Notes under the pieces: generated by a model
Databases searched by the model: none
The model's input: only the letters and a program-made list of their open reading frames with translations
Told to the model about the DNA's origin: nothing
Translations under genes and position numbers: made by a program
From: Paenibacillus thiaminolyticus
GTDB lineage: Bacteria; Bacillota; Bacilli; Paenibacillales; Paenibacillaceae
Direction of reading: 5' to 3'
NCBI RefSeq assembly: GCF_007066085.1
Contig: NZ_CP041405.1
Span: forward strand, 3,507,001-3,571,000
Length of the DNA stretch: 64,000 nt
Shown: in pieces, positions 29,614 to 38,973 of the stretch
Numbering within the stretch: the stretch's first letter is position 1
Layout of the letters: every line of letters begins with the position of its first letter

Positions 29614-30446
29614 ATCCAGCCCACCCCCTGCAAAATCATTTCAATGGCGACATAGCCCAGAATCGGTATGAACAGCATCCGGATCGTACGGCTCTTGAGC
29701 TTCTGCATCAGACGCGCTCCAAGCATCGAGCCGGTCAGGACACCAATCGCGACGGGAGCGGCAATGCCCGGGTCGATATCCCCGCGGAAAAAATAGATTC
29801 CGGCGCTCGCCGCCGCAGTCACCCCCATCATGAAGTTGCTGGTGGCGCTGGAGACCTTGAGCGGAAGCTTCATAAATACGTCCATCGCCATGACCTTGAA
29901 GCTGCCGCTCCCGATGCCGAGCAGGCCGGAGATCACGCCGGCCACGTACATGACGCCGAATCCGCCGTATACATTGGCCACCTGATAGTCGACCTGCCTC
30001 CCCAGCGCTTTATCGTAATACGAGCCGTTCATTCCTAGCTTTGCTGCGAGCGGATGCGTCCTTGTATGCTCTGGAAGCTCAGTGTTCACCTTCTTCACCA
30101 TGCCAACAGCCGAATTCAACAGTAGCAGACCGAACAAAATGAACAGCAACTTCGGCGCGATCAGACTCGCGACGAAGGCCCCCGTCACCGCCCCTATCGT
30201 CGTCGCCACCTCCAGGAACATGCCGACCCGCAAATTCGTAAGCCGATCGCGCAAATACGCGATCGCCGACCCGCTCGATGTCGCGATGACCGAAATGATG
30301 CTGGCTCCGATAGCATACCGGATATCGACATCGAACAGCAGCGTGAGCGCGGGCGTAATAATAATGCCGCCTCCCAGGCCAAGTATGGCCCCTACGGTGC
30401 CCCCGACCAAGGAAATGAGCAGCAGTTGGATTGTCGTCATGATCAT
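29610..30446 (-). CDS. TauE/SafE family anion permease
   Basis: 278 aa from ATG 30446; ATG 30440 is possible, and the AAAGGGG upstream is rather far. Eight hydrophobic segments in two halves; the family signature GGTVGAILGLGGGIIITPAL opens the first half and GVISGLLGIGSGSFKVMAMD the second. TauE/SafE proteins export or import sulfite, sulfoacetate or other organic anions; the substrate cannot be read from the sequence. Operon with DUF1634, with its own terminator. Confidence 0.88.
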   Translation of the reverse strand: MIMTTIQLLLISLVGGTVGAILGLGGGIIITPALTLLFDVDIRYAIGASIISVIATSSGSAIAYLRDRLTNLRVGMFLEVATTIGAVTGAFVASLIAPKLLFILFGLLLLNSAVGMVKKVNTELPEHTRTHPLAAKLGMNGSYYDKALGRQVDYQVANVYGGFGVMYVAGVISGLLGIGSGSFKVMAMDVFMKLPLKVSSATSNFMMGVTAAASAGIYFFRGDIDPGIAAPVAIGVLTGSMLGARLMQKLKSRTIRMLFIPILGYVAIEMILQGVGWI

Positions 30447-30871
30447 TTCATCCGATGCCCCTTTCCGCTCCCCTGTCTCCTTAAGATGTCCCATAAGATG
30501 CCAGGGAATGCGGACTTACCGCTCTTGTCCATGCCAAAAAAGCCCCCATCCGCCGGCGCAGCACGGAGCGACAGCCGCGTGGCCCTGCGCGTAGAGGGGG
30601 GCTGTCCAAAAGCGAAAATGAGATGACACCGATCAATCGAAGAGGCTATCCCATACATTGTGCACAAAAATGCGGGGCAAGACGGGACAACAGAGAAGAT
30701 AGAGGCGGGAAGTGAGCCGGGAAAGACGCTAGGAAAAGCGGCGGGAAAAATGGCAGAAAAAATGCCAGGAAAAACGACGAGTAAGCGGCGAAAGATGGAT
30801 GATGCAGCGAAATCAGATGGATACGGTGAAATCAGATCGATAATGCAGTGACAACAGATCGATAATGCAGT

Positions 30872-31055
30872 GAAATCCTGCGTCAATGCAGGAATTTACG
30901 CTCATTGAGCCAACATTTTATTAAATTCCTGCAAAAGTACATTATTTCTGCCAATTTCTTCTTCCGACCTCTTTCATATGCTGAAATTGATGCGGTTTTG
31001 CAGGAATTCCTGTAACGAAGCAAACGTCATAAAGGAAAACTGTAGTTTTGCAGTT
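30872..31055. repeat. CCTGCA palindrome island D
   Basis: Four copies at about 30872 (AATCCTGCGTCAATGCAGG), 30924, 30986 and 31040 (CTGTAGTTTTGCAG), spaced 50-60 bp. Confidence 0.7.
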
Positions 31056-31079
31056 TTCGGCAACTTCGAGCGTTGGGAA

Positions 31080-31136
31080 TCAGGGGGGAGGGGCTGTCTC
31101 ACTGTACGAAAACCTACTTATGGGACAACCCCCTGA
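31080..31136. mobile_element. Small palindromic element (possible MITE/IS remnant)
   Basis: Outer arms TCAGGGGG / CCCCCTGA and inner arms GGGGCTGTCTCA / TGGGACAACCCC (two mismatches), about 57 bp in all. It has no coding capacity. It could instead act as a terminator downstream of the AAC(3)-like gene. Confidence 0.4.
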
Positions 31137-31195
31137 ACGTGCCAGCTTAAACGTGCCGGCTTGCCGTATTATGATTTACTTTGCGTTTCCGGCGT

Positions 31196-31966
31196 TCAAC
31201 GGTTCAGCGCGTTCAACGATTCATTATCGGAGAACATCTCTGGATTGGCCTGGAGCATCCGCGTCAGCACTTCCGTCATCCGTACGGTATCGCAGATCCG
31301 CACCTCCGCATCGCCGAACCGTCCGATCCTCATCGCGCCTTCCTCCTGCAGTACGTCATCCACCTTCCAGAAATGCTCCGACCAGTTCAGTCCGCAATGT
31401 CTGCGCGACGGCACGGAGATGACGGTTCCATCCGGAAGCACTGTGTAGAGCTGCTCGCGCTCCGCGGTCATTCTTCCCGGAATATCCACCCATTCCTCAA
31501 TGCCATGGATGAACGTATTGCGGCGCAAATCGACACCGACCAGCATAATCGTGGCCTGGCGATCAAGCAGCTTCCCCCAGGCAGATCCGCGGGCGCACGG
31601 CGTATCGAACCGTTCGTCGCCGGCCGTGAATGCTTCGGCATCGCGTCCAAGAGCCGCGACCGAATGGGTCGGGTGCCAGGAGCGAATGACGCCGGGGCGC
31701 TTGCGGAAGCGTTCCGGCAGCATGCCAATGCATACCGGAGTATTCTCGACTTCGAACCGGGGATTATCGGCATTGATGTTGGCCCAGGTATGCGTAGGCA
31801 ACACCAGCAGGCCTTCCCTCATATAATCCGACAGCGCATCCAGCACGGTATCCGGGCCGCCCTCTACGCCGCCAATACTTTTGTAAGAAGAATGCACCAG
31901 CAGCGTGCCCTTCCGGTCAATCCCGATCCGTTCCAGATCGCCCATCAGGCTTTGTATCGTATGCAT
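31196..31966 (-). CDS. AAC(3)-family aminoglycoside N-acetyltransferase-like protein (YokD type)
   Basis: 256 aa from ATG 31966 after GGAGACGGAGAG; the open frame upstream of this is antisense-like and belongs to no product. The antibiotic_NAT fold is recognisable: GTLLVHSSYKSIGGVEGGPDTVLDAL, PTHTWANIN, and the hallmark HPTHSVAALG near residue 95-105, followed by ARGSAWGKL. The family transfers acetyl from acetyl-CoA to the 3-amino group of aminoglycosides, but many Bacillales members (YokD, BA2930) act weakly or on other substrates, so resistance should not be assumed. It is 34 bp downstream of an esterase gene on the same strand. Confidence 0.85.
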   Translation of the reverse strand: MHTIQSLMGDLERIGIDRKGTLLVHSSYKSIGGVEGGPDTVLDALSDYMREGLLVLPTHTWANINADNPRFEVENTPVCIGMLPERFRKRPGVIRSWHPTHSVAALGRDAEAFTAGDERFDTPCARGSAWGKLLDRQATIMLVGVDLRRNTFIHGIEEWVDIPGRMTAEREQLYTVLPDGTVISVPSRRHCGLNWSEHFWKVDDVLQEEGAMRIGRFGDAEVRICDTVRMTEVLTRMLQANPEMFSDNESLNALNR

Positions 31967-32000
31967 ACTCTCTCCGTCTCCTTCTCTGTTGTTATGCCTT

Positions 32001-32792
32001 CTATGCCTCCGGCTGCTCCCGCGGCCCAAGGGGAAGCCAATCCAGCACATCCTGGATACGGGCGTCCCAATACTCCCACGTATGATCGCCCGGGCCTTCC
32101 GCATAGGTATGCTCGAAGCCGGTGTGCCGCACCGCCTCCCGGAAGCGGAGATTATCTTGATAGAGGAAATCCTCCGTCCCGCAGCATTGGAACAGCTTCG
32201 GCTTCGGTCCCGGATGCCGGTCAGCTTGCTCCAGCAAGCAGAACAAATCATTCGGCGTTCCGTTAATGTCGCCTTCGCCGTAGATCAATCGGGCATCCTC
32301 CCGAATGCGCTCCCGCAGCGCGGGGTCGGCAACATCCAGACTGCCCGACAGGCTGGCCGCGGCCGCGAACCGTTCCGGATAGGACAGCGCCCATTTCATG
32401 GCGCCGTATCCTCCCATCGACAGGCCGGCGACGTAATTGTCCTCCCGCTTCGCGGACAGCGGGAAGAAGCTGCGGGCCTTGGCCGGCAGCTCCTCCGTCA
32501 GGAAGGTCCAATAGCGCAGCCCGTGCGTCATATCGGTATAGAAGCTGCGATGGACCTGCGGCATGACGACCGCGATGCCCTTCAAGGCGGCATAGCGCTC
32601 GATCGACGTGCGGCGAACCCAGATCGTGTGGTCGTCCGACAAGCCGTGCAGCAGGAACAATGTCTTATGAATCTCCGTCGATTTGAGGTTGTCCATCCCA
32701 TATTGACCCGCCGTCGTCTCCGGCAGGATAACCGTCATTGCCGTGCTCAAACCCAGCACTTCCGAGAAATAATTGCAGGTAAGCAGTGCCAT
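32001..32792 (-). CDS. Alpha/beta-hydrolase esterase (EstA/esterase D type)
   Basis: 263 aa, ATG 32792 after GGAGGGG. Serine hydrolase with nucleophile elbow AGLSMGGYG, oxyanion region LLHGLSDD, and a C-terminal His in GPGDHTWEYWD; an Asp in GTEDFLYQ fits the triad. No signal peptide, so cytoplasmic. Close in plan to tributyrin/acetyl-xylan esterases that remove short acyl groups. Immediately upstream of the AAC(3)-like gene and probably in one transcript. Confidence 0.88.
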   Translation of the reverse strand: MALLTCNYFSEVLGLSTAMTVILPETTAGQYGMDNLKSTEIHKTLFLLHGLSDDHTIWVRRTSIERYAALKGIAVVMPQVHRSFYTDMTHGLRYWTFLTEELPAKARSFFPLSAKREDNYVAGLSMGGYGAMKWALSYPERFAAAASLSGSLDVADPALRERIREDARLIYGEGDINGTPNDLFCLLEQADRHPGPKPKLFQCCGTEDFLYQDNLRFREAVRHTGFEHTYAEGPGDHTWEYWDARIQDVLDWLPLGPREQPEA

Positions 32793-32989
32793 TCGTTCCC
32801 CTCCCTAATCCAGACCTACATCATCTGTTATGTACAGTCCTTTGCGTTATCCTCATTATAGGCCCTTCCCAGGCAAAAGGTAAGCAAGCGTTTTCCAGCC
32901 GGAATTGAGATGCAATTGGGTTGGAGGGCAGCAGCATTCGGTAATTCCGTAACCTGGTGCGGGAACCCGCATGCGTTCATCTGTCTATG

Positions 32990-33175
32990 GAAAACTGCAA
33001 ACGTGCAGGTTTCTCAACGGAATCCATTATCGAAAAAGGCAAGCCTGACAATATGCATCAATTTCATCCCCTTTCAGCCTGTAGCATCGATTTGAGGGGA
33101 TAAAGGCTGCAGATTTGCAGGAATTTCACCAAATCCCACTTCTAAGGGGACGAAATACTGCACCAGAGCAGCATT
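32990..33175. repeat. CCTGCA palindrome island E
   Basis: Divergent copies near 32993 (ACTGCAAACGTGCAGG), 33108 (CTGCAGATTTGCAGG) and 33152 (ACTGCACCAGAGCAG), in the gap between the esterase gene and the insertion sequence. The gap 32793-33208 holds no gene. Confidence 0.6.
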
Positions 33176-33262
33176 TTAACTATGACACGTCGAAAACATT
33201 AAAAAAGACGCACCCGAAGGTCAATGTCATTAAGATAAGGCGTGGAAACCATAATCAAGCAC

Positions 33263-33300
33263 AAGAGCAGGTTATCGAAAAGATAGCCCGCTCTTTTTTT
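33263..33300 (+). terminator. Terminator at the left end of the insertion sequence
   Basis: AAGAGCAGGTTATC / GATAGCCCGCTCTT stem with short loop followed by TTTTTTT. It would block read-in transcription into the transposase gene. Confidence 0.85.
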
Positions 33301-33374
33301 GAAAGAAAATCAAGACTTAACAGGTAGATGGATATGTGTGGCGAAGACCCTTGAAACACGAGGAGGCCACGTCC

Positions 33375-34697
33375 ATGAATGAGTATGCGAATTCGCTAAA
33401 AAAAACGCTGACATCCCTCATACGAGAAATGGCAGCCGCACCAGCTCCTTATGTCAAAAACCCTGAAAAAGATTTTACCCGAAAGAAAAAGCTGCCCTTT
33501 GAAACGGTGATGCAACTCCTGATCTCCATGGGGGGCAACAGCATATATAAGGAACTTTTGGAATCACAAGGCTATGACGTAAACACCGCAACCACTTCCG
33601 CTTTTGTCCAACAGAGGAATAAAGTGCTGCCGTCTGCTGTGGAATTCTTGTTTCACGCATTTACGCAATCGGTTACGGATATCAAGGACTACCGAGGGTA
33701 TCGGCTACTTGCCGTTGACGGTTCGGATTTGCATATCGCAACTGACTCTGCGGACACGGACACCTATTTTCAAAGTCAACCGAACACGAAAGGCTATAAC
33801 CTTCTGCATTTGAACGCTGCCTATGACTTGTGCAACAGACTGTACGTGGATGCCATTGTTCAGCCACGAAGGTTGTGCAACGAGGGAAGGGCGCTGGCTG
33901 CTATGGTTCACCGTTCTCCAATCAAGGGCAAAACCATTGTGATTGCCGATAGAGGTTATGAAAGTTACAACAATTTCGCGCATCTTGAACGCAAAGGGTG
34001 GAACTATGTCATACGGGTAAAGGATTTGGATTCCAATGGTATTCTTTCGGGCTTGCGTTTGCCCTCTAGCGGAGAGTTTGATAGGAACGTTCATCTGACA
34101 CTCACCAAAAAACAAACCAAAGAGGTCAAGGCTAATCCCGAGATTTACAAGTTCGTTCCTTCCACGTCTACCTTTGATTTTTTGGATTTGCATGAGAACT
34201 TGTTTTATCCGATTTCCTTTCGGGTGGTTCGTTTCGTCCTGCCGAGTGGCGCTTTTGAGACCGTCATTACGAATCTTACCGCCACGGATTTCCCACCGGG
34301 TGAAATCATGTCAATGTATAACATGCGATGGGGCATTGAAACCTCATTCCGGGCATTAAAGTACACTGTCGGTCTGACGAATTTTCATGCAAAGAAACGA
34401 GAGTCCATCACCCAGGAGATATTCGCAAGAATGATCCTGTACAATTTCGCTGAAATGATGACCTCGCACGTCGTCATTTCCCAAATGGAGAAACGGCACC
34501 CCTATCAAGTTAACTTCACGGTTGCCGTTCACGTGTGTAGACACTTCCTGCGCTCAAGGGACGATGAACCCCCGCCTGATGTTGAAGCGCTGATTCGCAA
34601 AAACATTTTGCCGATTCGACCCATTCGCCCAGGGCAGCAGAATACGCGCAAAATACGCTACAAATCAGTGGTTAGCTTCGTCTATAGAGTAGCATAA
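33375..34697 (+). CDS. IS4-family DDE transposase
   Basis: 440 aa; ATG 33375 after GAGGAGG. DDE catalytic residues are visible: Asp in LLAVDGSD, Asp in VIADRGYES, and Glu in the YREK-type helix RWGIETSFRALK. Full length with no frameshift, so likely active. It catalyses cut-and-paste movement of the element. Codon use is more AT-rich than the surrounding genes, as expected for a mobile gene. Confidence 0.95.
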   Translation: MNEYANSLKKTLTSLIREMAAAPAPYVKNPEKDFTRKKKLPFETVMQLLISMGGNSIYKELLESQGYDVNTATTSAFVQQRNKVLPSAVEFLFHAFTQSVTDIKDYRGYRLLAVDGSDLHIATDSADTDTYFQSQPNTKGYNLLHLNAAYDLCNRLYVDAIVQPRRLCNEGRALAAMVHRSPIKGKTIVIADRGYESYNNFAHLERKGWNYVIRVKDLDSNGILSGLRLPSSGEFDRNVHLTLTKKQTKEVKANPEIYKFVPSTSTFDFLDLHENLFYPISFRVVRFVLPSGAFETVITNLTATDFPPGEIMSMYNMRWGIETSFRALKYTVGLTNFHAKKRESITQEIFARMILYNFAEMMTSHVVISQMEKRHPYQVNFTVAVHVCRHFLRSRDDEPPPDVEALIRKNILPIRPIRPGQQNTRKIRYKSVVSFVYRVA

Positions 34698-34782
34698 TTT
34701 GTTTCATATGAACATTTTTTTAAGCGGATCTTCCCTCCGCTTTGTTTGCCGTGCACTTTTTTCCTTGCTTGTATAAAAAAAG

Positions 34783-34812
34783 AAACGGCACAGGGTCTTT
34801 CCCATGCCGTTT
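34783..34812 (+). terminator. Terminator after the transposase gene
   Basis: AAACGGCA / TGCCGTTT stem with additional GGG/CCC pairs and a following TTT. It lies inside the right end of the element. Confidence 0.75.
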
Positions 34813-34892
34813 TAGATTCCTATGTTTTCGGCTCTTGTCTTTGAGCTAAACTTAATGACATTGACCCGAAGGTGCGCCTTTGGTGGGCCGCG

Positions 34893-36743
34893 TTACCCGG
34901 CGTCGACCAGACGGCCAGTAAATTGGCTGTTGTACAGATCCGCATAGAAGCCGCCTTGCTGCAGCAGTTCCTCATGCGTCCCCTGCTCGATCACAGAGCC
35001 CTGATTCATGACGAGAATCAGATCGGCATCCCGGATCGTTGATAGACGGTGGGCAATAACGAAGCTGGTGCGGTTCTTCATCAGTTCCTGCATGGCCTTC
35101 TGGATATACAGCTCCGTACGCGTATCGACGCTGCTCGTCGCCTCGTCCAGAATAAGAATCGCCGGATCGGCCAGAATGGCGCGGGCAATCGTCAGCAGCT
35201 GCTTCTGGCCTTGCGAAATATTCGATGCTTCCTCGTTCAGCACCGTATCGTATCCATCCGGCAGCGTACGGATGAAGTGATCCGCATGCGCGGCCTGGGC
35301 CGCATGCACGATCTCTTCTTCCGTCGCGCCCAGGCGTCCGTAAGCGATATTGTCGCGGATCGTGCCGTTGAACAGCCACGTATCCTGCAGCACCATACCG
35401 AACAGGCTGCGCAGCTTGCCGCGCTCCAAGGCGGTGATGTTGACGCCATCGACCGTGATCGCTCCATCGTTAATCTCATAGAAGCGCATCAGCAGATTGA
35501 TCAGCGTCGTCTTCCCTGCCCCAGTCGGACCGACGATGGCAACCATCTGTCCCGGCTTGACGTCGATGTTCATATCCTCGATCAGCACCGCATCTTCCTT
35601 GTAGCCGAAGCGGACATGATCGAAGCGGACTTGGCCCGCCGGATGAGCAATCGTCTTCGCCGCAGACGCCTCCGGCACTTCCTCGGCTTCATCCAGTACT
35701 TCAAAGACCCGTTCTGCCGATGCGACAGTGGACTGAATGATATTGGCAATATTGGCGGTCTGCGCAATCGGTTGGGTGAACTGCCGCGCATATTGAATGA
35801 ACGCCTGAATATCCCCAATCTGGAGAGAGCGCTGGGTAACCAACACGCCCCCGACCACGCAAATGAGCACATAGCCGATGTTGCCGATGAAGGTCATAAG
35901 CGGCATGATCATCCCGGAGATGAATTGTGCCCGGAAGCCGGATTCATACAGCTTTTCATTGATCCCGTCGAACGCGGCTACCGATTTTTCCTCATGCCCG
36001 AAGGCTTTAATGATTTTATGGCCGGTATACATTTCCTCGACATGGCCGTTCAATTCCCCAAGCGACGTCTGCTGACCCTTGAAATGCTTCTGCGACCGCT
36101 TCGCGATCACGATCGTGACGACGAAGCTGAGCGGCAGTGTCAGCAGGCAGATCAGCGTCATAAGCGGGCTGATTGTCAGCATCATCACCACGACACCGAC
36201 CAAGGTCACGATCGAGGTGATCAATTGCGTCAAGCTCTGCTGCAAGGTGCTGCTGATATTATCGACATCATTGGTCACCCGGCTTAGTATCTCACCGTGC
36301 GTCCGCGCGTCAAAATATTTCAGCGGCAGACGGTTCAGCTTGTCATTGACCTGCTTGCGCATCTCGTACACAATATTTTGCGCCACGCCAGCCATCAAAT
36401 ATTGCTGAAAATAGCTAAACAGTGCACTTACCACATACAATGCCATTAATTTAAGCACAATATCCCAAATGAAGGCAAAATCTATGGCGGTTCTTCCCAT
36501 CAAGCTCTCGAACAGCGAGGTGGTTGCCTGCCCCATAATTTTCGGGCCCAGAATCGTGAACACGGTACTGAGTATGGCCATCACCAGGACCGCAATCAGC
36601 TGATATTTCCGCGGCTTCAAATAGCCGACAAGCCGCTTGAGCGTGCCCTTGAAATCCTTCGCCTTTTCCACAGGCATCCCCATCGGCGGCCCGCCCATCG
36701 GGCCGCGGTGTCCGCCGGCTTTTGGTCTCTTATCTCTACTCAT
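34893..36743 (-). CDS. ABC exporter half-transporter, canonical NBD (YfiC-like)
   Basis: 616 aa. ATG 36743 overlaps the upstream stop (ATGA). The N-terminus is basic and rich in G, P, M; six membrane segments follow (~60-350), then an NBD with GPTGAGKTT, a degenerate signature ISQGQ, Walker B ILILDEATSSVD with the catalytic Glu, and the H-loop AHRLSTI. Together with the upstream gene it forms a heterodimeric multidrug exporter in which this subunit supplies the catalytic Glu and His. Regulated through the MarR gene at the head of the operon. The insertion sequence begins 16 bp after its stop but does not disrupt it. Confidence 0.93.
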   Translation of the reverse strand: MSRDKRPKAGGHRGPMGGPPMGMPVEKAKDFKGTLKRLVGYLKPRKYQLIAVLVMAILSTVFTILGPKIMGQATTSLFESLMGRTAIDFAFIWDIVLKLMALYVVSALFSYFQQYLMAGVAQNIVYEMRKQVNDKLNRLPLKYFDARTHGEILSRVTNDVDNISSTLQQSLTQLITSIVTLVGVVVMMLTISPLMTLICLLTLPLSFVVTIVIAKRSQKHFKGQQTSLGELNGHVEEMYTGHKIIKAFGHEEKSVAAFDGINEKLYESGFRAQFISGMIMPLMTFIGNIGYVLICVVGGVLVTQRSLQIGDIQAFIQYARQFTQPIAQTANIANIIQSTVASAERVFEVLDEAEEVPEASAAKTIAHPAGQVRFDHVRFGYKEDAVLIEDMNIDVKPGQMVAIVGPTGAGKTTLINLLMRFYEINDGAITVDGVNITALERGKLRSLFGMVLQDTWLFNGTIRDNIAYGRLGATEEEIVHAAQAAHADHFIRTLPDGYDTVLNEEASNISQGQKQLLTIARAILADPAILILDEATSSVDTRTELYIQKAMQELMKNRTSFVIAHRLSTIRDADLILVMNQGSVIEQGTHEELLQQGGFYADLYNSQFTGRLVDAG

Positions 36744-38467
36744 GCGATCTCCTCCTCTGACAACTGGGAGGATACAATCTCGCGGTACACCGGACACGTC
36801 TCCATCAATTCATGATGCGTGCCTATTCCCGCGATCTGTCCTTCATCCAGCACAATGATTCGATCGGCATCCATTACCGTGCTGACCCGCTGGGCGACCA
36901 GCAGAACGGCCGCATCCCGGGTCTCCGGCCGAAGCGCCGCGCGCAGCTTCGCATCGGTCTTGAAATCAAGCGCCGAGAAGCTGTCGTCGAATATATACAC
37001 TTCCGGACGCCGCACCAAGGCCCGCGCAATCGACAGGCGCTGCTTCTGCCCGCCGGATACGTTCGAACCGCCCTGTGCGATCGGAGAATCGAAGCCTTCC
37101 GGCATATGGGAGATGAAGTCCGTCGCCTGGGCGATATCGGCTGCATGCTTCACCTCTTCGACGGTCGCGTCCTCCTTGCCATAGCGGATATTGTCCGTCA
37201 CGGTTCCGGTGAACAGCACGGCCTTCTGCGGCACGAGACCGATCTTCTCCCGCAGCTCCTCCTGCTTCCACTCCCGGACGTCAACGCCATTCACCCGGAT
37301 ACTGCCGCTCTCGATATCATAGAAGCGCGGTATCAAGCTGATTAGCGTCGACTTGCCAGCCCCGGTTCCGCCAATGATCGCGGTCATCTCTCCCGGACCG
37401 GTCTCGAACGAGATATTCGAGAGGGCCGGCATCTCTGCCCCCGGGTAACTGAAGGTGACATTGTCGAATTGGATATGGGCCCGTCTGCCGGCCGCCCGCT
37501 TCGCTTCGGCTGGATCGTGAATTTCCGGCTCCATGCTGAGTACTTCGTTAATCCGGGCCGCAGACGCGGATGCTCTTGGAATCATCACAAAAATAATGGA
37601 AACCATAATAACAGAGAACATAATTTGCATCGCGTATTGAATAAAGGCCATCAAGGCACCGACCTGCATGTTCCCATTGTCGATCCGAATGCTTCCGAAC
37701 CAAATGATCGCAATCGTCGAGAAATTCAGCGTAATCATCATGATCGGCATCATCGACGCCATGATGCGGTTCACCTTCAAGGCCGTGCTGGTCAAGTCGG
37801 CATTCGCTTCGTTGAACCGTTGTTGCTCATGGTTAATCCGGTTGAAGGAACGGATGACCCGGATTCCGGTTAGATTTTCGCGCAGGACAAGGTTCAGCTT
37901 ATCCAGCTTTTTCTGCATTGCCTTGAAGAGCGGAATCCCTTTGCTGGCCACGGCAAAAATGGCCAAAGCCAGCACTGGAATGACGACCGCCAGCACCAGC
38001 GTCAGCTTCGCATCCTTCGAGACCGCCATAATAATGCCGCCGATACACATCATCGGCGCGCTGATCATCATCCGGAGGATCATGACCAGCACCTGCTGAA
38101 CCTGGGTAATATCATTGGTCGTCCGTGTAATCAGGGATGCCGTCCCAATCTTGTCGAATTCCTGCAGCGAGAAGTTCTCCACATGGGTGAACAAGCGCCG
38201 CCGCAGATTGCGCCCGAAGCCGGACGCCACCTTCGCAGACAAGTAGCTGCCCCCGATGGCGCATAACGTTCCGCCTGCTGCGACCAGGAGCATCCACCCG
38301 CCCATTTTCCAAATATAAGCCGTATCTCCGCTAACAATGCCGATATCGACGATGTCCGACATCAGCGTAGGCAGATACAGCTCGGCCAGCGACTGGAAGA
38401 AAACCAGCCCCAGCACAAAGGCCACCGGAAGCCGGAATGGCTTCAGGAAGCGGAATAATTTCATCAT
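36740..38467 (-). CDS. ABC exporter half-transporter, degenerate NBD (YfiB-like)
   Basis: 575 aa; ATG 38467 overlaps the marR stop (ATGATG). Six membrane segments, then NBD with GGTGAGKST and a canonical signature VSGGQ, but Walker B is VYIFDDSFSALD (Asp in place of the catalytic Glu) and the H-loop is VAQRVSTV (Gln for His). This is the known asymmetry of heterodimeric exporters such as BmrCD and TM287/288: one degenerate and one competent site, here complementary to the partner subunit. Exports drugs or lipids; substrate unknown. Confidence 0.93.
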   Translation of the reverse strand: MMKLFRFLKPFRLPVAFVLGLVFFQSLAELYLPTLMSDIVDIGIVSGDTAYIWKMGGWMLLVAAGGTLCAIGGSYLSAKVASGFGRNLRRRLFTHVENFSLQEFDKIGTASLITRTTNDITQVQQVLVMILRMMISAPMMCIGGIIMAVSKDAKLTLVLAVVIPVLALAIFAVASKGIPLFKAMQKKLDKLNLVLRENLTGIRVIRSFNRINHEQQRFNEANADLTSTALKVNRIMASMMPIMMITLNFSTIAIIWFGSIRIDNGNMQVGALMAFIQYAMQIMFSVIMVSIIFVMIPRASASAARINEVLSMEPEIHDPAEAKRAAGRRAHIQFDNVTFSYPGAEMPALSNISFETGPGEMTAIIGGTGAGKSTLISLIPRFYDIESGSIRVNGVDVREWKQEELREKIGLVPQKAVLFTGTVTDNIRYGKEDATVEEVKHAADIAQATDFISHMPEGFDSPIAQGGSNVSGGQKQRLSIARALVRRPEVYIFDDSFSALDFKTDAKLRAALRPETRDAAVLLVAQRVSTVMDADRIIVLDEGQIAGIGTHHELMETCPVYREIVSSQLSEEEIA

Positions 38468-38958
38468 TCATGATCATCTCCACTCGTGCGCTTTTCTATC
38501 TCCCTCCATGGGATTGGAGGATTGTCGTGAAAATACGTATGCACTTTGGTGAGCAGCTCAGCCAGCTTCTCGCTATCCTCCTCACCCAAGTACTCAATCA
38601 GCCCGTTGAAATATTCCGTCATGACGGCTTTCGCTTTTTTCGTTACCGCGATTCCTTTGTCGGTCAGCGCAATCCGTATGACCCGCCGATCCTCGGGATC
38701 GGCGTTCCGGGTGACGAGCCCTTTGCTCTCCATGCCCTTGATTAATTGCGTAATCGTCGGTGAAGTGACATGAAGCATGTTGCTAATCTCTGACACCATC
38801 AGCCCGTGCTTCTCCCGCTTCATCGAACGAATGAGAACCATCATGACATGCAGCTCGCTCGGCTTATGTCCTTCAATCGAACGGCGATGCCATTCCGCCT
38901 TGTTGAACAGCTTGAAGGCCCTCATCAGCCGCTCGGTTGTCGTTCCCTCCTCATGCAT
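38464..38958 (-). CDS. MarR-family transcriptional regulator
   Basis: 164 aa, ATG 38958 after GAGGGGG. Winged helix with KPSELHVMMVLIRSMKREKHGLMVSEISNMLHVTSPTITQLIKGMESKGLVTR and wing NADPEDRRVIRIALTDKG, all typical of MarR. It is the first gene of a three-gene operon with the two ABC subunits, linked by 4-nt overlaps. A 30-bp inverted repeat just downstream of its promoter is the likely self-operator, so a ligand that releases it would induce the exporter. Confidence 0.93.
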   Translation of the reverse strand: MHEEGTTTERLMRAFKLFNKAEWHRRSIEGHKPSELHVMMVLIRSMKREKHGLMVSEISNMLHVTSPTITQLIKGMESKGLVTRNADPEDRRVIRIALTDKGIAVTKKAKAVMTEYFNGLIEYLGEEDSEKLAELLTKVHTYFHDNPPIPWREIEKRTSGDDHE

Positions 38959-38973
38959 CTCGTTTACCCCCTC

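Larger units (their letters stand above)
30447..31195. other. 750 bp intergenic region with repeats, no gene supported
   Basis: Near 30592 an IS-end-like sequence GGGGGGCTGTCCAAAAG; at 30800-30870 a direct repeat of ACAGATCGATAATGCAGTGA; at 30872-31055 CCTGCA island D; at 31080-31136 a small palindromic element. Short open frames on both strands are repetitive and lack ribosome binding sites. Confidence 0.55.
33209..34876. mobile_element. IS4-family insertion sequence, apparently intact
   Basis: About 1.67 kb bounded by 26-bp inverted repeats: left 33209-33234 (CGCACCCGAAGGTCAATGTC...) and right 34851-34876, matching at 22 of 26 positions. The four mismatches are contiguous and result from CCCGAAGG facing CCTTCGGG. 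One transposase gene lies within, with a terminator near each end (33263-33300 and 34783-34812). I could not see an obvious target-site duplication. Base composition is visibly lower in GC than the neighbours. The right end is 16 bp from the stop codon of the ABC exporter gene. Confidence 0.85.

Noticed and set aside
30443..30886. 147-codon minus-strand frame upstream of the TauE gene
   Set aside because: Starts within repeats, overlaps the TauE start in another frame and has no recognisable content.
31196..31966. Reading the AAC(3)-like gene as a definite antibiotic-resistance determinant
   Set aside because: Chromosomal Bacillales members of this family often have little or no aminoglycoside activity; the sequence alone cannot settle it.
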